From contig JAVKIE010000012.1 in assembly GCA_031459615.1 (NCBI GenBank), forward strand, positions 8,239 through 72,238: a DNA stretch of 64,000 nt, in the 5' to 3' direction. The notes beneath the pieces were generated by a model. That model had not been told where the DNA came from. It ran no database searches and saw only the letters and a program-made list of their open reading frames with translations. Of this stretch, positions 35,726-44,266 are shown in pieces. The stretch is from Calidihabitans tengchongensis (GTDB lineage: Bacteria > Sysuimicrobiota > Sysuimicrobiia > Sysuimicrobiales > Kaftiobacteriaceae). The stretch's first letter is position 1. The number at the start of each line of letters is the position of its first letter. The translations under genes were made by a program, and so were the position numbers.

Positions 35726-36436
35726 TCAGGCCGGACCGGGTCCGTACGCCTGCCGCACGCTCCAGGGCACCACCGTGATGCTGACCAGGCGTTCCGTCCC
35801 GTCGAACAGGTCGGCCAGATCGGCGACGGTCACCCGCAGCTGGTAGCTGAGCACCCGGTCGATGTTCTGCGGGACGCTGCGGACCACGTCCACCAGCTCG
35901 TGGACCCGGTACACCCGCACGATGCCGGGATCGGCCGCGGACCGGATGGGGCCCCGGCTCACCACGTGGACGGGAACGCCGCGGCGGTACTGGAGCTGCA
36001 GCTCCACCGACCCGCCTCCCGGGTCCCGGAACCGGACGTGCTCGGTCACCGTGGCCGAGGTGTCGGTCCCCTTGGCGTAGTACTCCCGGGTCACCGAGCC
36101 CAGCCGCGCGGTCCGGTAGGCTCCCGGGACCGCCCGGGGGTGGGCGGTGAAGGTGCGGATGTTGAACCCCGCCTCCTCCCCGGTCTGGGGATGGCGGGCC
36201 GGAACCGCCAGCCCGATGGACCGGCTGACGGCGTCGGGAGCGGGCTGGCCGGAGGCATCGGTCCGCAGCAGCGTGTCGGTGAAGATCACCGCCAGGTTGG
36301 CCCCCCGGGAGGCACCGCCGGACACCGGCGCCACCTGCCAGGGGGCCGGCAGCCGCGACTGCGCGGCCTCGGGGCGCACGGCCAGATGCAGCACGGTCTG
36401 GGTGGCGATGGTGAGATCCAGCAGCACCTCGCTCAC
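35726..36436 (-). CDS. Uncharacterised protein, possibly acetoacetate-decarboxylase-like fold
   Basis: 236 residues, no signal peptide or membrane segment. The N-terminal part (LAVRPEAAQSRLPAPWQVAPV) followed by strand-rich segments (ANLAVIFTDTLLR, GFNIRTFTAHPRAVPGAY, SVELQLQYRRGVPVHVV) faintly resembles the acetoacetate-decarboxylase-like/YqjF fold. I see no catalytic lysine motif, so the function is open. The GTG start overlaps the dtd stop (GTGA), so it is probably co-translated with dtd. The thrS promoter begins just after its stop. Confidence 0.75.
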   Translation of the reverse strand: MSEVLLDLTIATQTVLHLAVRPEAAQSRLPAPWQVAPVSGGASRGANLAVIFTDTLLRTDASGQPAPDAVSRSIGLAVPARHPQTGEEAGFNIRTFTAHPRAVPGAYRTARLGSVTREYYAKGTDTSATVTEHVRFRDPGGGSVELQLQYRRGVPVHVVSRGPIRSAADPGIVRVYRVHELVDVVRSVPQNIDRVLSYQLRVTVADLADLFDGTERLVSITVVPWSVRQAYGPGPA

Positions 36437-36876
36437 GGCCGGGTGTCCAGGACCAGCGTCACCGGCCCCAGGTTGTGGATCTCCACCACCATCCGGGCTC
36501 CGAAGATCCCGGTGCGGACCGGCACCCCCAGGGCCTCCAGGTGCCGGTTGAACTCGCGGTACAGGGGCTCGGCCCGCTCCGGCGGCGCCGCCCGGATGAA
36601 GCTGGGCCGCCGGCCGCCGGTGGTGTCGCCGTACAGGGTGAACTGGGACACCGACAGCACCTCGCCGCCGACGTCCAGCACGCTGCGGTTGAGCCGGCCC
36701 TGGTCGTCGTCGAAGATGCGCAGGTGGGCGATCTTGTGGGCGAGGGAGCGGGCGTCGTCCGCGGTGTCGTCCACCGAGACGCCGAGGAGGACGACACAGC
36801 CCAGGCCGATGCGGGCCACCTCATCGCCCTCCACCCGGACCGCCGCCCGCTCGACGCGCTGGACCACCGCCCGCAC
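36433..36876 (-). CDS. dtd: D-aminoacyl-tRNA deacylase
   Basis: 147 residues, normal for Dtd. It begins RAVVQRVERAAVRVEG; the active-site motif reads SVSQFTLYGDTTGGRRPSF, and the C-terminal GPVTL stands for the 'NxGPVT' motif. It removes D-amino acids (and glycine from tRNA-Ala) as proofreading. GTG 36876 with GGGAGGCGGC upstream gives the family N-terminus. The 130 bases between it and the divergent plus-strand gene show no obvious promoter. Confidence 0.93.
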   Translation of the reverse strand: MRAVVQRVERAAVRVEGDEVARIGLGCVVLLGVSVDDTADDARSLAHKIAHLRIFDDDQGRLNRSVLDVGGEVLSVSQFTLYGDTTGGRRPSFIRAAPPERAEPLYREFNRHLEALGVPVRTGIFGARMVVEIHNLGPVTLVLDTRP

Positions 36877-37006
36877 GCCGCCTCCCACCCCTCCCCCACC
36901 GACGGGACGCCCCTCAGACCTTTCGACGCGCACGCGCCGGCCATCCTTGACCCCGACAGGGATTTCCGCTCCCGCCCGGCGCATATCCCCCGGGGGAGGG
37001 AGACCC

Positions 37007-37549
37007 ATGGAGACGCACGATGCGGCGCTGATCAGGCGCATCCGCCGGCTGGAATGGTGCGTGGCGGGGTCGGCCGCCCTGTGGGCGCTCATGGCCTGGG
37101 GGCTGTGGGCGCGGGCGGCGGGCGCCGCCCCGCCTCCGGTGGTGCGGGCGGCAGCGGTGGAGGTGACGGATGCCACCGGGCGGGTGCGTGCGGTCCTCGA
37201 CGCCGCCGGCCGCCGACCGGCTCTGGTCCTGTACGACGCAGACGGACGCCGCCGGCTGTCCCTGGGCCTGGGAGTCCAGGGCAACCCCGAGGTGGTCCTG
37301 GCCGACGCCCGCGGTCGGCCGCGGCTGCTCCTGCGCGCGGGCTACGAGCGGGCGGCGGAGGTGCAGCTCGCCGACGGATCCGGGCGTCCCCGGGCGGGCC
37401 TGTGGATCACCCACCAGGACGAACCGGGGTTGTGGCTGTTTGACGAGCTGGCCCGACCGCGCATCGGCCTGAAGGTCCTGGCAGGCGGTGTGCCGCGGCT
37501 GTGGCTGTTCGAAGAGTCCACCGGCCGCATCCTCTTCACGGCACCCTGA
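37007..37549 (+). CDS. Membrane-anchored protein of five 22-23-residue repeats, unknown function
   Basis: 180 residues. Cytoplasmic basic N-terminus, one helix (about 19-40), then five tandem units at 55-76, 77-99, 100-122, 123-145 and 146-168. Each follows the pattern D-x-x-G-R-x-R-x-x-L-x6-P-x-x-x-L-x (for example DADGRRRLSLGLG and DARGRPRLLLRAG). Two strands per repeat are likely, giving a beta-solenoid or sheet-like stalk outside the membrane. The protein ends with ESTGRILFTAP. GGGGGAGGGAG precedes the ATG. It is the lone plus-strand gene here, divergent from dtd. No function can be given. Confidence 0.8.
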   Translation: METHDAALIRRIRRLEWCVAGSAALWALMAWGLWARAAGAAPPPVVRAAAVEVTDATGRVRAVLDAAGRRPALVLYDADGRRRLSLGLGVQGNPEVVLADARGRPRLLLRAGYERAAEVQLADGSGRPRAGLWITHQDEPGLWLFDELARPRIGLKVLAGGVPRLWLFEESTGRILFTAP

Positions 37550-37568
37550 CGGCCGCGGCGGGGTCTGT

Positions 37569-37608
37569 TCTCCCCTCTCCCCTCTTCCCTCTTCCCTCTT
37601 CCCTTCCC
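37569..37608 (-). repeat. Heptamer purine array (GGGAAGA type) abutting the GH63-like gene stop
   Basis: After the TGA at 37609-37611 the minus strand continues GGGAAGGGAAGAGGGAAGAG and then GGGAAGA and GGGGAGA units to about 37569. The 7-bp period is clear. It fills the spacer between two convergent genes. Confidence 0.85.
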
Positions 37609-38886
37609 TCACCCCACCGGCCGCTTCACCAGGTCGAGGACCAGGGCCGCAGTCCAGGTGAACCCGTCCGCCCCCAGGCCGGCGCCCGTATACGGGTGGA
37701 AGTACTCGCGCCACCCGCCCCGGCGGACCAGGTCCACCGTGGCGGCGGCCAGGGCCGCGGCCCGGTCGCGCAGGCCCAGATCGTCCAGCCCCCGGGCGAC
37801 CATCCAGTTGACGTTCACCCACACCGGTCCCCGCCAGTACCGGTCGGGCTCGAACCCCGGCTGGTCGGGCGGCACCGAGGGCACGGGCAGGCAGCCTGCG
37901 CAGCGGGCCAGATACCGGTCCAGGAGGGCGGCGGCCCCGGCGGCGTCCACCAGGCCACCGTAGATCGCCCCGAGCCCGGCCACCGTGTCGGCGGGAATGA
38001 GGGCGCCTGAGACCACGTCGAAGTCGGCGAAGATCCCGGACTCCGGCCGCCACAGCGTCCGCCGGTAGGCATCGGCAAACACGGCCAGGACGTCGGGGGA
38101 CACCGCCGGCGGGCGGCCCAGGACGGCGGCGATGTGGTTGAGGTCCCGCGCCGCCCGGTACCAGACCGCGTTGAACAGCGCGTCGTACACCGCAAACGGC
38201 GTGCGGGGGAGCAGCCGGCGCAGGTCGTATCCCGCGTCGGCAATCATCTCCACCAGCGCGTAGTAGAGGTCGTAATCGCGGTCGGTCGGACGCTGGCGCG
38301 CCTCCACCGCCGCCGTGTCCTCCCGGCGGTACGCCCGCGCGGGGCGCAGGCCCCGTCCGACGGCCCCGTCCCACCGGGGACTGTTGTCCGTCCCGCTCTC
38401 CCACGGGTGGATGACGACGATCAGGGGACACCCGCCCGTGGTGCGCCGGTCCAGGTAATACCGCACCAGGTCCCGCAGAGGCTCCCACAGCCGCGCCCAC
38501 CACCGGGGGGCGATGTCGGGCCGCATCTCGCCCACCATCCGCACGGCCGTGGGCAGCACCGGCGGCTGGGAAATCCCGCTGGTGCGCTCGGAGGGGTGGC
38601 GGACCGGGACCCCGGGCCACCAGGAGGGGTCCGGCTGGTAGCCGGCGGGCGCATGGGGCGCGTAGCGGATGTGGGGCAGGCAGCCGTCGGTCCACTGCCC
38701 CCGCAGCAGCGAGTCCACCTCGCGCGCGGCGCGGTCCCAGTCCAGGTGCGCCCACCCGATGGCGGCAAAGGCGCTGTCCCAGTTCCACTGGTGGGGGTAC
38801 TGGCGGAGGCTGGGAGCGGTGTACTCCCCCCGGTCGTTGCCGCGCAGGACGGCCTCGGCGGCGGCGGCCAGGTCCGGTCCGGTCAC
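37609..38886 (-). CDS. GH63-like glycoside hydrolase, mannosylglycerate/glucosylglycerate hydrolase type
   Basis: 425 residues, an (alpha/alpha)6-barrel enzyme. Characteristic stretches are YPHQWNWDSAFAAIGWAHLD, SLLRGQWTDGCLPHIRY, HPWESGTDNSPRWD and DRYWRGPVWVNVNWMVARGL. The WNWDSAF and WESGxDNSPRWD motifs match the mannosylglycerate hydrolase (MgH) group, which splits the compatible solutes mannosylglycerate and glucosylglycerate; a related alpha-glycosidase is possible. The GTG start overlaps the ATPase gene stop (GTGA), making it the last gene of a carbohydrate ABC transporter operon, so it probably acts in the cytoplasm on the imported compound. Confidence 0.75.
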   Translation of the reverse strand: MTGPDLAAAAEAVLRGNDRGEYTAPSLRQYPHQWNWDSAFAAIGWAHLDWDRAAREVDSLLRGQWTDGCLPHIRYAPHAPAGYQPDPSWWPGVPVRHPSERTSGISQPPVLPTAVRMVGEMRPDIAPRWWARLWEPLRDLVRYYLDRRTTGGCPLIVVIHPWESGTDNSPRWDGAVGRGLRPARAYRREDTAAVEARQRPTDRDYDLYYALVEMIADAGYDLRRLLPRTPFAVYDALFNAVWYRAARDLNHIAAVLGRPPAVSPDVLAVFADAYRRTLWRPESGIFADFDVVSGALIPADTVAGLGAIYGGLVDAAGAAALLDRYLARCAGCLPVPSVPPDQPGFEPDRYWRGPVWVNVNWMVARGLDDLGLRDRAAALAAATVDLVRRGGWREYFHPYTGAGLGADGFTWTAALVLDLVKRPVG

Positions 38887-39971
38887 GGCGTCGACAGGGC
38901 CTCGCCGGTGACCGCGTCCATCAGGCGGATCCGTGAGGGCGCCGCCCGCAGCCACACCCGCTGCCCGCTGGCGACGGCGGCGTCGGCCGGAACCGTGACC
39001 TTCACCGTGTGGCGGGCCACCCGGGCGGTGACCAGCTGGGTGGGCCCCACCGGCTCCACCACCACCACCTCCGCGGGCAGTGCGCCCGCCGCCGGGGAGG
39101 TCAGGACCTCCAGGTGCTCGGGGCGGATCCCCACGTCCACCGGGCCGCCCCGGGCGGCGAGGCGGGCCGCCCCGGAGGGCAGCGGGATCCGGACCCCCGC
39201 CACCGCGACCGCGGGACCGTCCCCGTCAACGGTCAGCTCGCCCGGCAGGAAGTTCATGGGCGGCGTCCCGATGAACTCGCCCACGAAGCGGGTGGCCGGG
39301 GTGTCGTAGATGCGGGCGGGGGTGTCGCACTGGACGATCTGGCCGTCCCGCATCACCGCGATGCGGTCTCCCAGGGACAGCGCCTCCACCTGGTCGTGGG
39401 TCACGTACACGGTGGTGGACCCCAGCTCCCGGTGCAGCCGCTTCAGTTCCGCCCGCATGTGCAGCCGCAGCAGGGCATCCAGGTTGGACAGCGGCTCGTC
39501 CATCAGCAGGACATCGGGGCGCATCACGATGGCACGCGCGACCGCCACCCGCTGGCGCTGCCCGCCGGACAGCTGGGCCGGGAAGCGGTCCAGCAGGTCG
39601 GCGATCTCCAGCAGTTCGGCCGCCTCCCGGGCGCGCCGGCGCTGCTCGGCCACAGGCAGCCGGTGCATCCGCAGCCCGAAGACGATGTTGTCGTAGACGG
39701 TCATGTGGGGGAAGACGGCGTAGGACTGGAAGACCATCGCGATCCCCCGCCGGCCCGGAGGCAGCCGGGTGACGTCGCGCCCGCCGATGACCACCCGTCC
39801 CCGGTCCAGCGTCTCCAGGCCGGCGATGGCCCGCAGGGTGGTGGTCTTCCCGCACCCGCTGGGCCCCAGCAGGACCAGGAACTCGCCGTCCCCGACGTGC
39901 AGGCTGAGGTCGCGGATGGCCACCACCCGGCCGAAGGTCTTGCGCAGCCCGGTCAGGGCGATGTCGGCCAT
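38883..39971 (-). CDS. Carbohydrate ABC transporter ATP-binding protein (UgpC/MalK/MsmK type)
   Basis: 362 residues. ATPase domain (1-235) with Walker A GPSGCGKTTT, Q-loop, signature LSGGQRQRVAVARAI and Walker B VLLMDEPLSNLDA. It is followed by a C-terminal TOBE/regulatory domain (about 240-360) as in MalK and UgpC. It energises the two permeases upstream. It starts 23 bases after the second permease and overlaps the hydrolase gene. Confidence 0.93.
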   Translation of the reverse strand: MADIALTGLRKTFGRVVAIRDLSLHVGDGEFLVLLGPSGCGKTTTLRAIAGLETLDRGRVVIGGRDVTRLPPGRRGIAMVFQSYAVFPHMTVYDNIVFGLRMHRLPVAEQRRRAREAAELLEIADLLDRFPAQLSGGQRQRVAVARAIVMRPDVLLMDEPLSNLDALLRLHMRAELKRLHRELGSTTVYVTHDQVEALSLGDRIAVMRDGQIVQCDTPARIYDTPATRFVGEFIGTPPMNFLPGELTVDGDGPAVAVAGVRIPLPSGAARLAARGGPVDVGIRPEHLEVLTSPAAGALPAEVVVVEPVGPTQLVTARVARHTVKVTVPADAAVASGQRVWLRAAPSRIRLMDAVTGEALSTP

Positions 39972-39993
39972 GGACGCACCGGACGCCGCCGGG

Positions 39994-40803
39994 TCACCGG
40001 ACGGTCACCCCCCACAGGGTGAGCAGGTAGCGGCGGATCAGGAAGATGATGATCAGCGCGGGGACCACCATGAAAAATCCCCCGGCAAACCGGAAGGGCA
40101 GAGGGGCGCCGGCGCCCAGCACCGAGTCCACGATGAGGGCGGGCAGGGTGCGCCGGTCCAGGGTCAGGATGGTGGCAGCAAACACCTCGTTCCAGGAGAG
40201 GACGAAGGTGAAGATGGCCGCCGCCGCCAGGCCCGGCGCCGCCATGGGGAGGGTCACCCGCAGGACGGCCTGCGCCCGACTGCTGCCGAGGGTCAGGGCG
40301 GCCTCTTCCAGCTCGTAGGACACCCCCGCAAAGACGCTGGTGACGATGGCGGTGACGAAGGGGACGCTGAGGGCCGTGTGGACCGCGGCCACCCCCACCA
40401 CCGTGTCGTACAGCCCCCACCGGATGAACGCCACCGCCAGGGGCACCGACAGGACCGTGGCGGGGAACATCTTCACCGACAGGATCAGCAGCTGCAGCGC
40501 CTCGCGACCCCGGAAGGCGTAGCGGGCCAGGGCGTATCCCGCCGGCGCCGCCAGGGCCAGGGACAGGGCGATGGTCAGGACCGCCACCTGCACGCTGCGC
40601 AGCGTCGCCGGCCACACGCCGGTGGACCGCAGGAAGAACGCCAGCGTGTCCAGCGAGAACCGGGACGGCCACAGGGGCCGCGGCCACTGGTACAGCACCT
40701 CCCGGGGGGTGAACGCCGCCAGGGTGATGAGCAGGAGCGGCAGGGCCACCCAGGCGGCGATGGCCAGGACGGCGGCGTAGACGGCCACCCGCCGCAGGGT
40801 CAC
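39994..40803 (-). CDS. Carbohydrate ABC transporter permease (MalG type)
   Basis: 269 residues, six helices. The EAA loop reads YELEEAALTLGSSRAQAVLRV, and VKMFPATVLSVPLAVAFIRW is typical of CUT1 inner permeases. The GTG start overlaps the stop of the first permease gene (GTGA), which sets the start. Confidence 0.93.
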   Translation of the reverse strand: MTLRRVAVYAAVLAIAAWVALPLLLITLAAFTPREVLYQWPRPLWPSRFSLDTLAFFLRSTGVWPATLRSVQVAVLTIALSLALAAPAGYALARYAFRGREALQLLILSVKMFPATVLSVPLAVAFIRWGLYDTVVGVAAVHTALSVPFVTAIVTSVFAGVSYELEEAALTLGSSRAQAVLRVTLPMAAPGLAAAAIFTFVLSWNEVFAATILTLDRRTLPALIVDSVLGAGAPLPFRFAGGFFMVVPALIIIFLIRRYLLTLWGVTVR

Positions 40804-41693
40804 GCCCGCCCCTCCCCCGCCCGGGGCGCCAGCCCCCGCAGGTACACCCAGGTGACGGCGCCCGACAGCAGGAGGATCAGGACCGCGTAGGCGCTGGCCA
40901 CCTGCGGGCTGCGGTACAGGGCGTACCAGAAGTAGGCCTCTCCGGCCAGGACGGGCACCTGCCGGCCGGCCAGGGCGACCACGGTGGCGAACAGCTGGAA
41001 CGCCAGGATGGTGCGGATGATCAGCGCGGTCTGGAGGCTGGGGCGCAGCAGGGGCAGGATCACGTGCCGCAGCGTCTGCCAGGGCCCGGCGCCGAACACG
41101 GCGGCGGTTTCCGCGTAGTCCCGCGGGATCAACTGCAGCCCCGCCAGGAGGATGACCATCACGATGGCCGTGGCGCGCCACACCTCGGCGGCGACGATCG
41201 CGGCCAGGAGCCACCCGGGCCGCTCCAGGGTCAGGAACACCACCGGGTGCGCGATCACCCCCAGGGTCTGCAGGAGGGCGTTGAGATAGCCCCGTTCGGT
41301 GAAGATCGACAGCCAGATCAGCCCGGCCGCCAGGTCGGAGATGCCCAGGGGCAGCGCCGTCAGGTACAGGAACGCCCCGTGGCCCCGGAAGCGGGCGTGC
41401 ACCAGCAGGGCGATGGCCAGGCCCAGGGCCACCTGCAGGGGCACCGCCAGCGCGGTGATGACCAGCGTGAACCGCAGCGCGGGGCGGAAGTACAGGTCGG
41501 CGGCCATGCGCCGCAGGTGGGCCGGGGTCAGCCCGCCCGCCGGATCGTCCACGGCCAGCCAGATGGCCTGAGCCATGGGATAGAGGAAGAACACCGCGAG
41601 AAACAGCACCACCGGCACCACCAGCAGGTACGGGGTCCAGTCCACCCGCGGGCGGGCCGGCGCGGCGGAGAGGTCGGCATCAGCCACGGCCAT
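40800..41693 (-). CDS. Carbohydrate ABC transporter permease (MalF/UgpA type)
   Basis: 297 residues, six helices beginning at about 22 (YLLVVPVVLFLAVFFLYPMAQAIW). The EAA loop reads RDYAETAAVFGAGPWQTLRHVILPLL. It pairs with the permease at 39994-40803. It lies 58 bases after the binding-protein gene. Confidence 0.93.
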   Translation of the reverse strand: MAVADADLSAAPARPRVDWTPYLLVVPVVLFLAVFFLYPMAQAIWLAVDDPAGGLTPAHLRRMAADLYFRPALRFTLVITALAVPLQVALGLAIALLVHARFRGHGAFLYLTALPLGISDLAAGLIWLSIFTERGYLNALLQTLGVIAHPVVFLTLERPGWLLAAIVAAEVWRATAIVMVILLAGLQLIPRDYAETAAVFGAGPWQTLRHVILPLLRPSLQTALIIRTILAFQLFATVVALAGRQVPVLAGEAYFWYALYRSPQVASAYAVLILLLSGAVTWVYLRGLAPRAGEGRA

Positions 41694-41751
41694 GGTCCGG
41701 GGAACCGGGGCGGGGCGGCCGGTCGGCCGCCCCGCCCCGGCGGTCAGGCCC

Positions 41752-43056
41752 TCAGTCGGGCACGCACGGCCGCTCGGGAGGGTCGGGCGGCGTGCAGGGC
41801 GCGTTGGTGGCCCGGTACAGCTCGGCCAGCTTGGCGGCCTGCTCGTTCAGCACCCGCGGAATGTCCTCCCCCTGGATGGCGATGCGGCGGAAGGTGTCCA
41901 CGTAGATGGGCACAAACTCGCCGGTCCGCGCGCCCAGGCCCACCGGCAGCAGCGCCGTCCGCGCGTCCCGGGCGCCGGCCTGGGCCGCCACGCCGTCGGC
42001 CACCACCTTCAGGCCGCCGGTGGGCGTGGCGCGGGCGGCCTCCGGAGAGACCGGGAAGAAGGCCACGCCCTGCAGGGTCAGGACCTGGGTGTCCGGCCGG
42101 GTGAGGTACTCGATCAACCGCTCACCCAGGTCGGGGTTGTCGGCCGTGCGGGGGATGGCCAGGCCCACGATGACCGAGATGAACGACCTGCCCCGGGGGC
42201 CTGCGGGCGAGGGCAGCACCACGAAGTCGTCGGGACGCTCCCGCAGGGCCGGAATCAATCGCGCGGTGTGGTCCCACGCCACCCACACCTCGCCCAGCAG
42301 CAGGGGCTCGGACATGAACTCGTAGACGAACGACGAGGGGTGGGTGACGCCCCACAGGCGGCGCAGGTACCGCCACATCTCCACCGCCTCGGGGGAGCGG
42401 AACCGCTTGACCTGCGACCCGGTGAACGACGGGTAGGCGTACCCGTGCAGGAAGCGGCCGTACAACCCCCGGGGGCCCACCGGGAACCCCACCCGCCGCT
42501 GCCCGGTGGCCTGCCGGATGTTCTCGCCCCACTGGAGCAGGTCGTCGTAGGTCATCCGCATCGGGTCCCGGCCCGCCGGAAAGTGCCGCAGGGCTTCCTT
42601 GCGGGCGGCGATCAGGTAGGTGGCCTGCATCCAGGGAACGAACGCCTGGATGCCCTCCATGCGGGCCACCCGCAGGAGGTCGGGAAAGAAGGTGCGGTCT
42701 CCGCGGGCGTCCAGGCGGCGCTGCACCTCGGCCATGTCCCGGATGGCGTTGTTGGCGATGAACACCGGGAAGATCCCGTGCAGGGTCCCGGTGACGTCGA
42801 TGGTCCCCCGGCCGGCCCGGGCCTCGGCCAGCAGCCGGTCCACGTACGGCCCCTCACTCTCGGTGACGAACTGGACGCGGATGCCGGTCTCCTGGGTGAA
42901 GCGGGCCAGCAGGGTGTTCCGCGCCCACTCCTGCTCCTGGATGGGTGTGAGCTGGTTGGAGGTGAAGACCACCTCGGGGGCCGGGGCGGACACGCCCGCT
43001 CCGGCGGCACCCAGGGAGGCCACCACCAGTACGACACACGCCGACAGGATGCGCAT
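41752..43056 (-). CDS. Carbohydrate ABC transporter substrate-binding protein
   Basis: 434 residues, family 1 extracellular solute-binding protein with a signal peptide (1-25: MRILSACVVLVVASLGAAGAG). The mature domain starts EVVFTSNQLTPIQEQEW and contains the VEMWRYLRRLWGV and WVAWDHTARLIPAL segments. The ATG is preceded by AGGAGGTGA, a strong ribosome-binding site that settles the start. First gene of the operon SBP-permease-permease-ATPase-hydrolase. The substrate is unknown; the terminal hydrolase suggests a glycosylglycerate or related glycoside. Confidence 0.9.
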   Translation of the reverse strand: MRILSACVVLVVASLGAAGAGVSAPAPEVVFTSNQLTPIQEQEWARNTLLARFTQETGIRVQFVTESEGPYVDRLLAEARAGRGTIDVTGTLHGIFPVFIANNAIRDMAEVQRRLDARGDRTFFPDLLRVARMEGIQAFVPWMQATYLIAARKEALRHFPAGRDPMRMTYDDLLQWGENIRQATGQRRVGFPVGPRGLYGRFLHGYAYPSFTGSQVKRFRSPEAVEMWRYLRRLWGVTHPSSFVYEFMSEPLLLGEVWVAWDHTARLIPALRERPDDFVVLPSPAGPRGRSFISVIVGLAIPRTADNPDLGERLIEYLTRPDTQVLTLQGVAFFPVSPEAARATPTGGLKVVADGVAAQAGARDARTALLPVGLGARTGEFVPIYVDTFRRIAIQGEDIPRVLNEQAAKLAELYRATNAPCTPPDPPERPCVPD

Positions 43057-43131
43057 CAGGTCACCTCCTGAGGGTGGGTCACTGCCGGACATCCCGTGGG
43101 TCGCACCCCCCTTCCCGCTCCCGGACGGATT

Positions 43132-43162
43132 CAAAAGGGACTGACGGCGGCGGTCAGTCCCT
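43132..43162 (-). terminator. Intrinsic terminator downstream of tRNA-Val
   Basis: Perfect 10-bp stem AGGGACTGAC / GTCAGTCCCT (43136-43145, 43153-43162) followed on the minus strand by TTTT. It ends the tRNA transcript before the binding-protein gene. The rest of the 224-base gap (43057-43280) shows no further gene, and I see no clear promoter for the operon below. Confidence 0.85.
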
Positions 43163-43280
43163 CTGCCAATGCCTTCTGCCTCGACCGCGATATGCAGTTG
43201 TCCGACACCGGAAAAGGTACTTCGGCGGGCGGCCGTCGGCGGTCCTGCTCGCGCCGGGGAGAGAGGCCACCCCGGCGGGA

Positions 43281-43357
43281 TGGTGGGCGGTGCAGGACTT
43301 GAACCTGCGACCTCATCCATGTCAAGGATGCGCTCTGGCCACCTGAGCTAACCGCCC
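43281..43357 (-). tRNA. tRNA-Val (anticodon GAC)
   Basis: A full cloverleaf is readable on the minus strand. The acceptor is GGGCGGT/ACCGCCC with discriminator A and an encoded CCA. The D arm contains TAGCTCAGGTGG, and the anticodon stem CATCC/GGATG has loop TTGACAT (anticodon GAC). The T arm is GCAGGTTCAAGTCCTGC. 77 bases including CCA. Confidence 0.97.
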
Positions 43358-43367
43358 GCGCGGACTC

Positions 43368-43373
43368 ATTATA
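43368..43373 (-). promoter_or_regulatory. Candidate -10 of the tRNA-Val gene
   Basis: Perfect TATAAT on the minus strand, 10 bases before the tRNA 5' end. No clear -35 at 17 bases; the upstream bases belong to the end of the permease gene. Confidence 0.55.
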
Positions 43374-43394
43374 GCCGGAACCGCCGGCGGGGGG

Positions 43395-44207
43395 CTACCG
43401 GTATCCCCTCCCCGCCCACCGCTCCAGCCCCCGCACACCCAGAGACCCCAGCAGGGTCATGATCAGGTACAGCAGCGCCACCATGTTGAAGGTCTCAAAG
43501 GAGCGGAAGGTGCGGGCGTTGAGCAGCTGGCCCGAGTAGGTGAGCTCCTGGACCGACAGCACCGACGCCAGGGACGAATCCTTGAGCATGGCCACAAAGT
43601 CATTGCCCAGCGGCGGCAGGATCACCCGCACGGCCTGGGGGAGGATGACAAAGCGCATCGCCTGCCAGGACGACATCCCCAGCGACCGCGCCGCCTCCCA
43701 CTGGCCCCGGGGAATCGACTCGATGCCGGCCCGGTAGATCTCGGCGAGGTAGGCTCCGTACCCGATCCCCAGACCCAGCGACGCCCGCACGATGTCATTG
43801 CGGAACCAGCGGATCCCCGTGGCGTCGGCCAGGACCGGGGTCACCACGAAACCGATGTAGATCAGCTGCACCAGCAGCGGGACGCCGCGGACCACCTCCA
43901 CGTACAGCCGGGCCGGCGTGTAGAAGAGAGGGTTGCGGGAGAGCTGGCCCAGCGCCGCCACCAGGCCCAGGGCCATGGCCAGGCTGTAGGCGGCCACGGC
44001 CACCTCGAGGGTGAGCACGATCCCCGGCGCCAGGAAGCGGTAGGTTTCGACGTACACCGGCGACCGGAGGATCCCCGCCAGGGCCAGCAGCCCGCCGGCC
44101 AGCAGGACCACCGCCCACCAGGGAGCCCGCTCGAGGGCGGCCAGGGACACCAGCCTGCCCTGGCCGGGCAGCCGGGGGGCCTCGGCGGGAGCGGGAGTCA
44201 TGGGCAT
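43395..44207 (-). CDS. Polar amino acid ABC transporter permease (HisM/GlnP type)
   Basis: 270 residues. One domain of five or six helices after a 25-residue cytosolic start. YVEVVRGVPLLVQLIYIGF and the EAA loop EAARSLGMSSWQAMRFVILPQA are typical of amino-acid permeases. It follows the binding-protein gene by 59 bases. No second permease and no ATPase is nearby, so it probably works as a homodimer with an ATPase encoded elsewhere, for example AapP at 8681. Confidence 0.93.
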   Translation of the reverse strand: MPMTPAPAEAPRLPGQGRLVSLAALERAPWWAVVLLAGGLLALAGILRSPVYVETYRFLAPGIVLTLEVAVAAYSLAMALGLVAALGQLSRNPLFYTPARLYVEVVRGVPLLVQLIYIGFVVTPVLADATGIRWFRNDIVRASLGLGIGYGAYLAEIYRAGIESIPRGQWEAARSLGMSSWQAMRFVILPQAVRVILPPLGNDFVAMLKDSSLASVLSVQELTYSGQLLNARTFRSFETFNMVALLYLIMTLLGSLGVRGLERWAGRGYR

Positions 44208-44266
44208 CTACCAGGACGGGGGAGGTGTTCCCTCCCCCGCCCTGGCGTGCGTCGGTCCGGTTCCGG

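Noticed and set aside
37569..37608. The GGGAAGA arrays as CRISPR or CRISPR-like repeats
   Set aside because: Units are 7 bases with no spacers between them, so they are simple tandem repeats.
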